DNA of 64,000 nt from an uncultured Eubacteriales bacterium (GTDB lineage: Bacteria; Bacillota; Clostridia; Oscillospirales; Acutalibacteraceae). A model generated the notes under the pieces. The model was not told where the DNA came from. It saw only the letters and a program-made list of their open reading frames with translations, and did not search any database. Positions 43,387-52,114 of the stretch are shown piece after piece (the stretch's first letter is position 1; each line of letters starts with the position of its first letter). The stretch lies in NCBI GenBank assembly GCA_934436505.1, contig CAKSAP010000005.1, forward strand, positions 1 through 64,000. Reading direction: 5' to 3'. Both the position numbers and the translations under genes were made by a program.

Positions 43387-44255
43387 TATTTACGACGCCC
43401 CTTTATAAAAGATTTGAAAATTCTTTTTTCATCATTGTCTGCGGGAATAAATGTTTCGGTAAGCAATTCACGTAAATCGCCGTCGGAAAGATTTCGTTTA
43501 AGATTTCCCTTTTCGGCAACTGAAATAGTACCCGTCTCCTCGGAAACAACAACCACCAAAGCATCGCTCTGCTCACTCATACCTATTGCGGCACGGTGTC
43601 TTGTACCGAGAGCACTGTTGATATTTGTGTTTGCGGTCAACGGAAGTATGCAGCCTGCCGCACAAATCCTGCGGTCCTTAATAATCATTGCACCGTCATG
43701 AAGCGGTGCTTTCGGGAAAAATATATTTTCAATCATTTCAACAGACGGCTCTGCGTCAATTCTTGTGCCCGTTTCAATTATCTGTCCGAGCAGAGAGCCT
43801 CTTTCGAAAACTATCAAAGCACCTATTTTCTTATCGCTCATTTCTGCGCAAGAACGGCATACGGAGTTAATCATTCTGCTGACAGGCTCATATTTTTTAG
43901 TCTTGTCGTTACCCTTAACGATATTGACAAATGAGCTTCGTCCTACGCTTTCAAGTGCGTGTCTTATCTCGGGTGTAAAAATAACAATCAGTATTAAAAA
44001 CAAATTCGGGAAAAACAAGGAGAAAATATAGGAGCTTGCCTGCATTTTAAGCACAGAAACAATAGCATAAACAATCCAAATCAGAACAAAGCCCTTTGCA
44101 AGCTGTATAGCCTTTGTATCCCTAATCAAAACCAATGCGCCGTAAATAATCAACGCAACAAAAAGAATATCGAGTATGTCCGAAATTCCGTTAAAAGATA
44201 AAATGGCGTTTTTTATTTCATAAAAGAAGTCTGACACAGCCATCATTTTTTCCAT
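43386..44255 (-). CDS. cdaA: Diadenylate cyclase CdaA
   Basis: The 289-residue enzyme makes the second messenger c-di-AMP from two ATP. Three N-terminal membrane helices (about 25-110) precede the DAC domain with LHDGAMI at about 184-190 and GTRHRAA at about 213-219, both catalytic. c-di-AMP controls potassium, osmotic balance and cell wall, and links to PrkC-type signalling. A 15-bp perfect inverted repeat lies upstream of its start. Confidence 0.96.
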   Translation of the reverse strand: MEKMMAVSDFFYEIKNAILSFNGISDILDILFVALIIYGALVLIRDTKAIQLAKGFVLIWIVYAIVSVLKMQASSYIFSLFFPNLFLILIVIFTPEIRHALESVGRSSFVNIVKGNDKTKKYEPVSRMINSVCRSCAEMSDKKIGALIVFERGSLLGQIIETGTRIDAEPSVEMIENIFFPKAPLHDGAMIIKDRRICAAGCILPLTANTNINSALGTRHRAAIGMSEQSDALVVVVSEETGTISVAEKGNLKRNLSDGDLRELLTETFIPADNDEKRIFKSFIKGRRK

Positions 44256-44278
44256 TAAACCACCCTTTTCGACAAAAA

Positions 44279-44335
44279 ATACAATATATCACGTTAAATA
44301 AAAATATAATAGTATATAATCGTGATATATTGTAT
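44279..44335 (-). promoter_or_regulatory. Perfect 15-bp inverted repeat before cdaA
   Basis: ATACAATATATCACG and its exact complement flank a 27-nt A/T-only loop. On the minus strand the second arm runs into TTTTTT. It may terminate the cysteine-desulfurase transcript, with cdaA then needing a promoter inside the loop (TATACT or TTATAT), or act as an operator or attenuator. Confidence 0.7.
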
Positions 44336-44343
44336 CATAAATA

Positions 44344-45489
44344 TCAGCCTTTTGCAATTTTAATTATTGATTTTAACAATAAATTAACATCATTTTTATT
44401 TGTGAAATACGACGGAGCAATTCTGACCGTTCCCGTTTCGACCGTGCCGTAGGTTTTGTGTGCCAAAACAGCACAATGCAAGCCCGAACGAACGGCTATT
44501 CCATTTTCATTCAGAAGCCTTCCTACCTCTTCGCTATTCATTTTTTCAATATTAAAAGAAATAAGCGGAGCAAAGCTCTCATATTCGGAGTCAAAATCGT
44601 TATAAACTATAACATTTCGAATTGATTTTAACTCGTTGTTAATTCTTTTAACAACAGATAGCTCATGCGAGCGTATATTTTCAATGCCTACCCTATTAAC
44701 GAATTTCATACCTGCGTTTATGCCTGCTATCAAAGGCACGCTCAGGGTACCGCTTTCAAATCTTTCAGGCAAATTATTCGGCTGTGAAAGCACGGCGGAA
44801 TAGCTGCCTGTACCGCCCTCAACAACGGTTTCAAGCGGAATATCACCGTTTATTATCATCATTCCCGAGGACATGGGCGCATATAAACCCTTGTGTGCGG
44901 CAACACAAAGAATATCTATACCGTCTCTCTTGCAATTTATATCATATATACCCGAGATTTGTGCGCCGTCAACAATAAATTTCAAGCCGTAATCTTTACA
45001 AAGCGAGGATAATCCTCTTAAAGACGGCATTTTACCGAAAACATTTGAAGCACCTGTACATATTATCGCAACTGTATTATCTCTGATAAGATTTTCAAAA
45101 TTCATATAGGTTTCGCCGTCGTATTTTTCAACCCTTGCAATACTGTAATCACATACACCTCTGTTTTTAAGCGTTTCAAGCGGTCTTACAACGGCGTTAT
45201 GCTCCAAAGAGGATATAATAAAATGTGAGCCCTTTTTAGCCAAGCCTTTAATCGCACAGTTCAATGCGTAGGTGCAGTTCGGAGTAAAAACAACGTTTTC
45301 CGGTTTATCTACGCCGAACATATCGCTTGCAAGCTTCCTTGTGTTATATATCATTTCAGCCGTGGAATACGCCATATCGTGTCCTGCTCTGCCGGGATTT
45401 GCACCGTAAAATCGCATTGCGTTTGAAACTGCAGAAATAACGCTTTCGGGCTTTGGATATGTCGTTGCGGCATTATCAAAATACACCAT
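44344..45489 (-). CDS. Class V aminotransferase / cysteine desulfurase family protein
   Basis: The start is the ATG at 45,489 (MVYFDNAATTYPKPE), overlapping the DUF3343 stop by one base. The 381-residue PLP enzyme has the cofactor lysine in AAHKGLYAP and the active-site loop RSGLHCA with Cys. It probably releases sulfur from cysteine. Coupling to DUF3343, a small carrier-like protein, recalls selenium or sulfur transfer pairs; the acceptor is unknown. Confidence 0.9.
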   Translation of the reverse strand: MVYFDNAATTYPKPESVISAVSNAMRFYGANPGRAGHDMAYSTAEMIYNTRKLASDMFGVDKPENVVFTPNCTYALNCAIKGLAKKGSHFIISSLEHNAVVRPLETLKNRGVCDYSIARVEKYDGETYMNFENLIRDNTVAIICTGASNVFGKMPSLRGLSSLCKDYGLKFIVDGAQISGIYDINCKRDGIDILCVAAHKGLYAPMSSGMMIINGDIPLETVVEGGTGSYSAVLSQPNNLPERFESGTLSVPLIAGINAGMKFVNRVGIENIRSHELSVVKRINNELKSIRNVIVYNDFDSEYESFAPLISFNIEKMNSEEVGRLLNENGIAVRSGLHCAVLAHKTYGTVETGTVRIAPSYFTNKNDVNLLLKSIIKIAKG

Positions 45490-45704
45490 TATTTCCACAC
45501 GGCTTCCGTTACAGGAATTCCGTGGCTTTCTAAAAGCGAAACCGTATCCTTCGGTGCGTTATAAACATAAAGTATATAGCTGCATCCCTCTTTCGTTTTA
45601 GGTCTCGGATTTTTTTCCACGGTTGAACGGACGCCCTTCAGCTTTAACGTATCTCTTGCCTTGAGAGCATAAGTAACCGAGGAAAGCTTTATTATAAGAT
45701 TCAT
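45489..45704 (-). CDS. DUF3343 small putative Se/S carrier protein
   Basis: The start at 45,704 follows GGCGGTG. The 71-residue protein has the DUF3343 pattern with a beta-alpha-beta layout: IIKLSSVTYALKARDTLKLKG, then CSYILYV with one Cys. It ends in TAATG overlap with the cysteine desulfurase. A carrier role for sulfur or selenium is suggested by its partner, not shown. Confidence 0.8.
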   Translation of the reverse strand: MNLIIKLSSVTYALKARDTLKLKGVRSTVEKNPRPKTKEGCSYILYVYNAPKDTVSLLESHGIPVTEAVWK

Positions 45705-45761
45705 TATTTCACCGCCCGTAAAATACTTCATTACATTTTATGCACTCTTGCTTATTTGTTG

Positions 45762-45789
45762 AAAAATGCCCCTCGATTTCTCGAAGGGC
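45762..45789 (-). terminator. Terminator of sipL
   Basis: On the minus strand GCCCTTCGA pairs with TCGAGGGGC (wobble pairs) over GAAA, then ATTTTT. It directly follows the sipL stop. Confidence 0.75.
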
Positions 45790-45795
45790 GATAAA

Positions 45796-47319
45796 TTATA
45801 CAGACGGTATGTAAAGCTTTTGATTTTGCTCAACACAATCGGAATTTATATTGTTTTCGGCACAAATCAAATCAACTCTTGTGTTGTACCTCCTTGCAAT
45901 TTCCCAAATTTCCTCTCCCTGTTGTGCAAAGTAAATGGTCAGAGCCGCCGAACGTTTTTTCTTTTTCTTTGCTTCGTCACAGGATATATCCGAAATAATC
46001 TGTTTTTTAGAAGCGTCGAAAATCAAGCCGCTTATTTCGGTTTCAATTCTGATATCAAGCTTGTTTTCGGCAGAAAGAATATAATCAATGCCCGTCGGCG
46101 TAACGTTACAGTTTGCGGAAAAGCTTTCTCCCAAAGTCGTTGCACGTTTATATTGAAAATCAAGCTCCCTGTCAAACGATTGTAATTCATCTTCTGAATT
46201 AACGGCAAGGAAGCTGACATTGGCTTTACCGCTTATGAGCATTTCATTTCCCGATAATGATACTGTATAATTTAATCCGTTGCAGAAAATATCCTCAATC
46301 GATTTAACCGCCGAGCCGCTTATCTCAACCGAGCCCTTGCAAAGATAAGTGTCGCTAAACTTTTCAAATATGCTTTTAAGCTCAACGCTTTCTCTTTGAA
46401 AATCCGTTTCATATTCCGTTGAATACGCATCGGTAGTATATTGTATTTCCTCATTTTCATAAACGCTGACATCTGCCCTTATTACCGCCGACACATCAAT
46501 AAGCCTCAACGCACCGCTTGAATCTGTTTTTGCGTGCACCTCGACGGACGGAACACTAAGCGTCACAAAATCAGAGCAGCTCTCTGTCGTTGCGGCCTCG
46601 ATAATTTGACTTATGGGCATTGAATTTTCAATTTTTTCCAATACGCACTCGCCGTCGGTCAAGAAAACTACCTTAACCTTCAATTCGCCTTTTACAAGGA
46701 TTTTACCCGCAACAAGCTTTGTGCTGTCAAGCACGGCAATCGCATTACAACGAACAATCTGTCCGATAGTACCCTGTGAAGCACCGATTTCAATTGTTTC
46801 GTTCATTGAAAAGCATCTTGAAACGCAGTCTTTCAGATTTGAAACGTTCGCAGCTTTAGTCCTCAGCTGAATATTTTTATTCTCACACGAAGAAACAATA
46901 CTTTTATCGCATTTTTCATACGCCTTAAAATCAATCCCTATGCTGCCTCTTATATCAATTCTCCGCTGACTGATAACACGGCAGTTTACATATTGTGTTT
47001 TTGCGCTCGCAACACAAGTGCACTCCTCAGCCTTTGGCGTTTCGACGTATTTTGAAACGGGAATTTTCTGCTCAAAGCAATGTAATTTACCGCTTTCACA
47101 TATATAGAGAACAGAAATTATTGCGTTTCCATCGGCAGTTATACGATTTCCGCCCGAGGACACCGAGACAATATTTGCTTTCAGCGTGCATTTTATTACC
47201 CTGACAATATCGGGAAAATAATCGGGTAAGGTTATGTCGCTTTCTATCTGTTGCTCGGCAGCTTCCTCAAAAGCAAGCCTTTTCATTGAAATATCGGTAT
47301 TTACCGTGTTGATATTCAT
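45796..47319 (-). CDS. sipL: SipL-like spore coat protein (DUF3794 and LysM)
   Basis: The 507-residue protein has tandem DUF3794 regions from the N-terminus (about 20-440) and a C-terminal LysM domain at about 458-505 (QQGEEIWEIARRYNTRVDLI). This is the architecture of SipL, which binds SpoIVA and is needed for spore coat assembly in Clostridioides. AAGGAGG precedes the ATG. Upstream on the minus strand GAATAAT and GAATATATT, about 14 bp apart, could be a SigE-type promoter, a low-confidence reading. Confidence 0.92.
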   Translation of the reverse strand: MNINTVNTDISMKRLAFEEAAEQQIESDITLPDYFPDIVRVIKCTLKANIVSVSSGGNRITADGNAIISVLYICESGKLHCFEQKIPVSKYVETPKAEECTCVASAKTQYVNCRVISQRRIDIRGSIGIDFKAYEKCDKSIVSSCENKNIQLRTKAANVSNLKDCVSRCFSMNETIEIGASQGTIGQIVRCNAIAVLDSTKLVAGKILVKGELKVKVVFLTDGECVLEKIENSMPISQIIEAATTESCSDFVTLSVPSVEVHAKTDSSGALRLIDVSAVIRADVSVYENEEIQYTTDAYSTEYETDFQRESVELKSIFEKFSDTYLCKGSVEISGSAVKSIEDIFCNGLNYTVSLSGNEMLISGKANVSFLAVNSEDELQSFDRELDFQYKRATTLGESFSANCNVTPTGIDYILSAENKLDIRIETEISGLIFDASKKQIISDISCDEAKKKKKRSAALTIYFAQQGEEIWEIARRYNTRVDLICAENNINSDCVEQNQKLYIPSV

Positions 47320-47391
47320 TTGCGTTCCTCCTTAAAATTTACCTATAAAAATATATTCGGAGAAACGGACAATTATTCAATAATTTCACGG

Positions 47392-47420
47392 TTGAAAAAA
47401 ATATAAAAATCTGTCATACT
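47392..47420 (+). promoter_or_regulatory. Promoter of tcdA
   Basis: TTGAAA and CATACT are 17 bases apart, 18 bp upstream of the tcdA ATG. Confidence 0.6.
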
Positions 47421-47437
47421 GTTATGGGTGAAAATTT

Positions 47438-48139
47438 ATGAATGAAATGTACGAAAGAACACAAATGCTTTTCGGCAATGAAAATATGGAAAAGATTAAG
47501 AGCTCCTATGTTGCGGTTTTCGGCGTCGGCGGTGTAGGCTCGTTTGCCTGTGAAGCGTTGGCAAGGGCAGGTGTCGGCAAATTAGATCTTATTGACAATG
47601 ATGTTGTCTCCCCGACAAACCTTAACAGACAATTAGTTGCTCTCACAAGCACGCTCGGTCAATATAAGGTTGACGTTATGAGGGAGAGAATTCTCGATAT
47701 AAACCCCAACGCCGAAGTGAACACCTATAAAACCTTTTATCTGCCTGAAACGGCAAATGAATTTGATTTTTCAAAATATGATTATATAATTGACGCTATC
47801 GATACGGTAGCGGGCAAAATTGAGCTGGTTGTCAACGCAGATAAAGTTAAAACGCCGATAATTTCAAGTATGGGTGCAGGCAACAAGATAAATCCCGAAA
47901 TGTTTGAAGTTGCCGATATTTACAAAACCTCTGTTTGTCCTCTCGCAAAGGTTATGAGGACACAGCTTAAAAAGCGTGGAATTAAAAAACTAAAGGTTGT
48001 TTATTCAAAAGAAAAGCCAATTAAAAGCGAAACAGGTGTGCGTTACCCCGGCAGTACCTCGTTTACCCCCTCTGTCGCAGGACTTATAATCGCAGGCGAA
48101 GTGATAAAGGACATTACAGGTTTTAGGAATAAAGAGTAA
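47438..48139 (+). CDS. tcdA: tRNA threonylcarbamoyladenosine dehydratase
   Basis: The 233-residue E1-like enzyme turns t6A37 of tRNA into its cyclic form using ATP. It has GVGGVGSFACEALAR at about 29-43, D-N-D-V-V-S-x-T-N-L-N-R-Q for ATP binding and KVVYSKE near the end. GGTGAAA lies before the ATG. It is the only plus-strand gene between 20.7 and 59.3 kb. Confidence 0.95.
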   Translation: MNEMYERTQMLFGNENMEKIKSSYVAVFGVGGVGSFACEALARAGVGKLDLIDNDVVSPTNLNRQLVALTSTLGQYKVDVMRERILDINPNAEVNTYKTFYLPETANEFDFSKYDYIIDAIDTVAGKIELVVNADKVKTPIISSMGAGNKINPEMFEVADIYKTSVCPLAKVMRTQLKKRGIKKLKVVYSKEKPIKSETGVRYPGSTSFTPSVAGLIIAGEVIKDITGFRNKE

Positions 48140-48163
48140 AAAGACAGCAATGCTGTCTTTTTT
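48138..48163. terminator. Bidirectional terminator between tcdA and sigG
   Basis: AAAGACAGC pairs with GCTGTCTTT, with A-run before and T-run after; it serves both converging genes. Confidence 0.85.
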
Positions 48164-48929
48164 ATTTTCCCTTTATTCTGTTTATAACATTCTTTTCAAG
48201 TCTTGAAACCTGTGCTTGCGATATGCCTATTTCCTTTGAAACCTCCATTTGCGTTTTTCCTTGCATAAAACGAAGTGAAAGAATACGCTTTTCTCTTTCG
48301 GACAAGTCTTTTATCGTTTCTTTAATGACAATTTCATCAAGCCAATCGGAATCAGTATCAAGAGAGCTTACTTGATCCATAACATAAATCGTATCTCCGC
48401 CGTCATTGTAAACAGGCTCAAACAAGCTTACGGGATCGACTATTGACTCAAGTGCTATAACCACCTGCGAGGGTTTAACGTCAAGCTCCTTTGCTATTTC
48501 TTCGACTGTCGGCTCACGGTTTAATTCGTTTTGCAGTCTTTCCTTTACCTGCATTGCATGATATGCCGTATCTCTCATTGAACGTGAGACACGGACAGCA
48601 TTATTATCCCTCAAATATCTGCGTACCTCGCCGATAATCATCGGAACGGCGTAGGTTGAAAATCTTAGATTTAAGCTGATTTCAAAATTATCAATAGCTT
48701 TTATAAGCCCGATACATCCCACCTGAAACAAATCGTCAAGGTTTTCTCCCCTATTTGTAAAACGCTGAATTACAGACAGCACAAGACGCAAATTTCCGTT
48801 AATCAGCTTATCTCTTGCGGTTTTATCGCCGTTATGCATAGCTTTCAGCAGCTCAATTTTTTCCTTTTCTTTAAGAACGGTTAATTTAGAGGTATCTACT
48901 CCGCATATTTCTACTTTACTGTATTGCAC
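48162..48929 (-). CDS. sigG: Forespore sigma factor SigG
   Basis: The 255-residue sigma factor starts at a GTG after AAGGA (MQYSKVEICGVDTSKL, the SigG hallmark). Region 2 (GENLDDLFQVGCIGLIKAID, RFSTYAVPMIIGEVRRYLRDN) and region 4 (SLRFMQGKTQMEVSKEIGISQAQVSRLE) are intact. SigG drives late forespore genes such as SASPs. It is separated from mtaB by a terminator, so it has its own promoter, but no SigF-type box is clear. Confidence 0.97.
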   Translation of the reverse strand: MQYSKVEICGVDTSKLTVLKEKEKIELLKAMHNGDKTARDKLINGNLRLVLSVIQRFTNRGENLDDLFQVGCIGLIKAIDNFEISLNLRFSTYAVPMIIGEVRRYLRDNNAVRVSRSMRDTAYHAMQVKERLQNELNREPTVEEIAKELDVKPSQVVIALESIVDPVSLFEPVYNDGGDTIYVMDQVSSLDTDSDWLDEIVIKETIKDLSEREKRILSLRFMQGKTQMEVSKEIGISQAQVSRLEKNVINRIKGK

Positions 48930-48957
48930 ATAATCATTCCTTTTTTGAAAATATGTA

Positions 48958-48994
48958 CAAAACAGAACCCCTGCTCTTATTATGAACAGGGGTT
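48958..48994 (-). terminator. Terminator of mtaB
   Basis: AACCCCTG pairs with CAGGGGTT over 13 nt on the minus strand, then CTGTTTTG; it insulates sigG from the upstream cluster. Confidence 0.75.
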
Positions 48995-49023
48995 GTAATT
49001 TTTATAAGATTTTTAGTTAAATA

Positions 49024-50307
49024 TTATTCCGAATAGCAATGCTCATTATCACTTGACGTAATTTTAACCGTAACAGGCTTACCTACCTCAAATTCCTTGA
49101 GCCTTGCCAAAACAGGAGTGTAATTTGCGGTATAGCCGAAAACAAAATCGCCGTCACGCTTGGTTTCGGGGATGATTTCAACCGTTTTACCGATTTGCTC
49201 TTTTAAGAAATTGCTTCGAATTTCCTCGGCAACCTGTGAGAGCACGGCAACACGCTTTTCTTTAACGGATTTTTCAACTTTACCGTCAAAAGAAGCGGCT
49301 CTTGTGCCCTCTCTTACAGAGTACGGGAAAATATGAATTTTCTCAAAGCCGACTTTCTTTGCAAACTCAACGGTATCGTTGAAATCCTCGTCGGTTTCGC
49401 CCGAAAATCCGACCATAATATCGGTTGTTAAGGTACAATCGGCAAAATTTTCACGCAGCTTTTTACAAAGGTCATAATACTCATCGGCGGTATAGTGTCT
49501 GTTCATACGCTTTAACGTATTGTCGCAACCGCTTTGAAGTGAAATATGAAACTGCGGACAAAGCTTTTCACATTTTGCAAGATTAGACAAAACCTCATCA
49601 GTCAAATGGTCGGGCTCTAAAGAACCGAGTCTGACACGCTTGATTTTATCGTTCTCACAAGCCGCCGCAACCGCATTGTAAAACTTTTCGCCCGTGTCCT
49701 TGCCGTAAGCCGAAAGGTTAATTCCGACAAGCACAATTTCCGAAAAACCTTTATCCGCAAGGGCTGAAACCTCGCTTTTAATCTGCTCAATCGGCTTTGA
49801 ACGCACTCTGCCTCTCGCATACGGAATTACACAATAAGAACAAAATCTGTCGCAGCCGTCCTCAATTTTTACAATCGCACGTGTTCTCTCGTTAAACTCA
49901 TAAATCGGATTGCCGCAAAACGCCTCGCCCGATAAATGCTGATTTATCTCAACAATTCTCTCCCGATTGCTTATAAATCTTTTTAGTTTTGCAACCAAAG
50001 AAATATTATCTTTATTTCCGATTACAACATCCGCCGCCGTAAGCTCGCTTGCCATCTGCGGAAAAGCCTGCGGCATACAGCCTGTTAAAACAACAATGCT
50101 GTCGGGATGATTTCTTTTTAGATGGCGCACGGTCTGTCGGGTTTTCCTGTCGCTCTCGGCAGTTACTGTACAGGAATTGACAACAAAAATATCTGCCTCA
50201 TCATCATTTAATGTAACAGAAAATCCGTTTTTTAATAAATCCTCTGTTATTTCCTGTGTTTCATATTGATTGACCTTACAGCCAAGCGTATAGAGCTTAA
50301 CTTTCAT
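49024..50307 (-). CDS. mtaB: tRNA t6A37 methylthiotransferase MtaB
   Basis: The 427-residue radical-SAM enzyme adds a methylthio group to t6A37 of lysine tRNAs. It has an N-terminal domain with three Fe-S cysteines (TLGCKVNQYE, VNSCTVT, TGCM), the radical-SAM motif CDRFCSYC at about 151-158 and a C-terminal TRAM domain. It follows the alpha-galactosidase gene by 14 bp. Confidence 0.95.
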   Translation of the reverse strand: MKVKLYTLGCKVNQYETQEITEDLLKNGFSVTLNDDEADIFVVNSCTVTAESDRKTRQTVRHLKRNHPDSIVVLTGCMPQAFPQMASELTAADVVIGNKDNISLVAKLKRFISNRERIVEINQHLSGEAFCGNPIYEFNERTRAIVKIEDGCDRFCSYCVIPYARGRVRSKPIEQIKSEVSALADKGFSEIVLVGINLSAYGKDTGEKFYNAVAAACENDKIKRVRLGSLEPDHLTDEVLSNLAKCEKLCPQFHISLQSGCDNTLKRMNRHYTADEYYDLCKKLRENFADCTLTTDIMVGFSGETDEDFNDTVEFAKKVGFEKIHIFPYSVREGTRAASFDGKVEKSVKEKRVAVLSQVAEEIRSNFLKEQIGKTVEIIPETKRDGDFVFGYTANYTPVLARLKEFEVGKPVTVKITSSDNEHCYSE

Positions 50308-50321
50308 TGATAACTCCTATT

Positions 50322-52040
50322 TTAGATTGATTTTACACGGAAAACACGAACTCCGTGCGGTGCAACACGAGCGTTAATAGCACCCGAGGTTACGTCAATT
50401 TCCTTACTCCAAAGGTCTGTGTACTGATAAGCGCCTACATCGGACAGCTCAACATAGCTGAGATTTGCAACCTCTTTTAATGAAACGCTCATATCCTTTT
50501 CGGAATTTGACTTGTTAAAGAAGCATATTGCAGCCTCGCCCTTATCAAGAGGCTTTACAAGAATATCCGTAATAGCGTTGGTTTTCATTCTCCTGCACTG
50601 AACGCCCTTTTTATCCTGATCAACAGCAATAAGCTCTCTGTTGGTTACAATCTGCAAAATCTTGTTATTGTAATCAACATTTCCGTCAGCGTCGATAAAC
50701 TCTCTTATATCGTTACCGAGTATAAGCGGTGCGGAAAGCATACACCAAAGAGTAAAGTGTGCCTTATTTTCCTCAACGGTAAGGTTACCGTTACCGACCT
50801 CAAGCATATCGGGGTCATTCCAGCCACCGATACCCGAATAATCTGCAAGCTTAACGTTGATTTCATAAATTCCAAGAATTGAGCTCCACATAGGTCTGAT
50901 ATCAGGCGTGGTTCTCCAAAGATTACCTGCCTGTGCACCCCATTTCCATGGCTTGTTTTTGCCCCACTCGCAAATTGAATAAACAATCGGCTTTTCGGGT
51001 ACATTGTTCTTTTCAGCGTAAAGCTTCGTTGCACGCTTTAATTCTTTACCCATATTTATATACTGAGTAGCCGCAGAGTCCATTTTCGAGCCAATGGGAT
51101 TTTTAATTTCTATTGTATTATCGCCCTTGTTGAGCTTAACAGAAATTTGACATCTGCCTGTTCTGGTCCAAGCCTTTGTAGGCGGAATATCAACAGGATA
51201 AGAATCACGGTCATTAACAGTAACAACCGCATATTTATCGGCATCGGAAGCCTTTTTAACAACGATTGTAAGCGTATATTCGCCGTCCTCTGCTATATTG
51301 ACAAAGCTAAATCTAACGCTGCCCATATTGCTGTCAAGGTTTGCAACATAGCTTCCGTTTTTATCTTTAATAATTCTTGCAGTACCGTAAAGCTCGCCGT
51401 TTTCAGCCTCAAGAATCTGCTCGCTTCCGCCGTTTTTATCGGTAATAATAACCTTATCGATAAGCGGAGCTTTTGAGGTAATAGGCTTATTGTGACAAAA
51501 ATCGTATTTGAAATATTCAATACCCCACTCGGCAAAGGTTTCCGCATCAATTCTCTCATGACCGAGAGAAGCCGGCAAATCCTCGCAGGTAAGAGTACCG
51601 TTTGAGGAATATATACCTGCCTTAAAGCCCATTTTATTCAAATCCTCAACAAGCGGTTTAATTCCTCTCGGGAATGTTGCGAGGTCGCCCTGCAATTTGC
51701 CGTCCTTGTCACGAATTGAGCTATGCCAGCAGTCGTCAAGGTTTACGAATTTGTATCCTGCGTCAAGCAAGCCGCTTTTTTTCATAGCGTCGGCAATCTG
51801 AAGGATTTTTTCTTCTGTAATTTCCGTTCTGAAGGAGTTCCAGCTCGACCAACCCATAGGAGGTGTAAGAGCCACTCCGTTATCGTATTTTTCCGTCGTT
51901 TTGATGTGTACGCCGAGTTTTGCAACAGCCTTACGAATATCGCACTCGGGACAAAAATCAGGATTTTTCTTTTTTGCAATATAACCTGCGGCAGCAGCCG
52001 TACCTGCCAAAACTGCGGCTGAAATGATTTTTCCTAACAT
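50322..52040 (-). CDS. GH27 alpha-galactosidase with inserted carbohydrate-binding module and N-terminal membrane segment
   Basis: The start at 52,040 has AAGGGG upstream; a GTG at 52,088 behind AAGGAGGATA is an alternative. The 572-residue protein begins with a hydrophobic helix (3-22), probably a membrane anchor. The GH27 barrel starts at LTPPMGWSSWNSF (58-70), with the nucleophile D180 in FKYDF and the likely acid/base D380 in WRTTPDI. Residues about 195-330 are a beta-rich insert resembling a CBM35/CBM6-type module within the barrel. It removes terminal alpha-galactose, probably from plant or host glycans. Confidence 0.9.
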   Translation of the reverse strand: MLGKIISAAVLAGTAAAAGYIAKKKNPDFCPECDIRKAVAKLGVHIKTTEKYDNGVALTPPMGWSSWNSFRTEITEEKILQIADAMKKSGLLDAGYKFVNLDDCWHSSIRDKDGKLQGDLATFPRGIKPLVEDLNKMGFKAGIYSSNGTLTCEDLPASLGHERIDAETFAEWGIEYFKYDFCHNKPITSKAPLIDKVIITDKNGGSEQILEAENGELYGTARIIKDKNGSYVANLDSNMGSVRFSFVNIAEDGEYTLTIVVKKASDADKYAVVTVNDRDSYPVDIPPTKAWTRTGRCQISVKLNKGDNTIEIKNPIGSKMDSAATQYINMGKELKRATKLYAEKNNVPEKPIVYSICEWGKNKPWKWGAQAGNLWRTTPDIRPMWSSILGIYEINVKLADYSGIGGWNDPDMLEVGNGNLTVEENKAHFTLWCMLSAPLILGNDIREFIDADGNVDYNNKILQIVTNRELIAVDQDKKGVQCRRMKTNAITDILVKPLDKGEAAICFFNKSNSEKDMSVSLKEVANLSYVELSDVGAYQYTDLWSKEIDVTSGAINARVAPHGVRVFRVKSI

Positions 52041-52059
52041 AGTACAATCCCCTTTACAA

Positions 52060-52095
52060 AATAAAGAGGATAGCGAAATAACATTCACTATCCTC
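52060..52095 (-). terminator. Terminator after ispH::S1
   Basis: GAGGATAG pairs with CTATCCTC over 14 nt on the minus strand, then TTTATTTT. Confidence 0.7.
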
Positions 52096-52114
52096 CTTGA
52101 TTTAATAAATTAAA

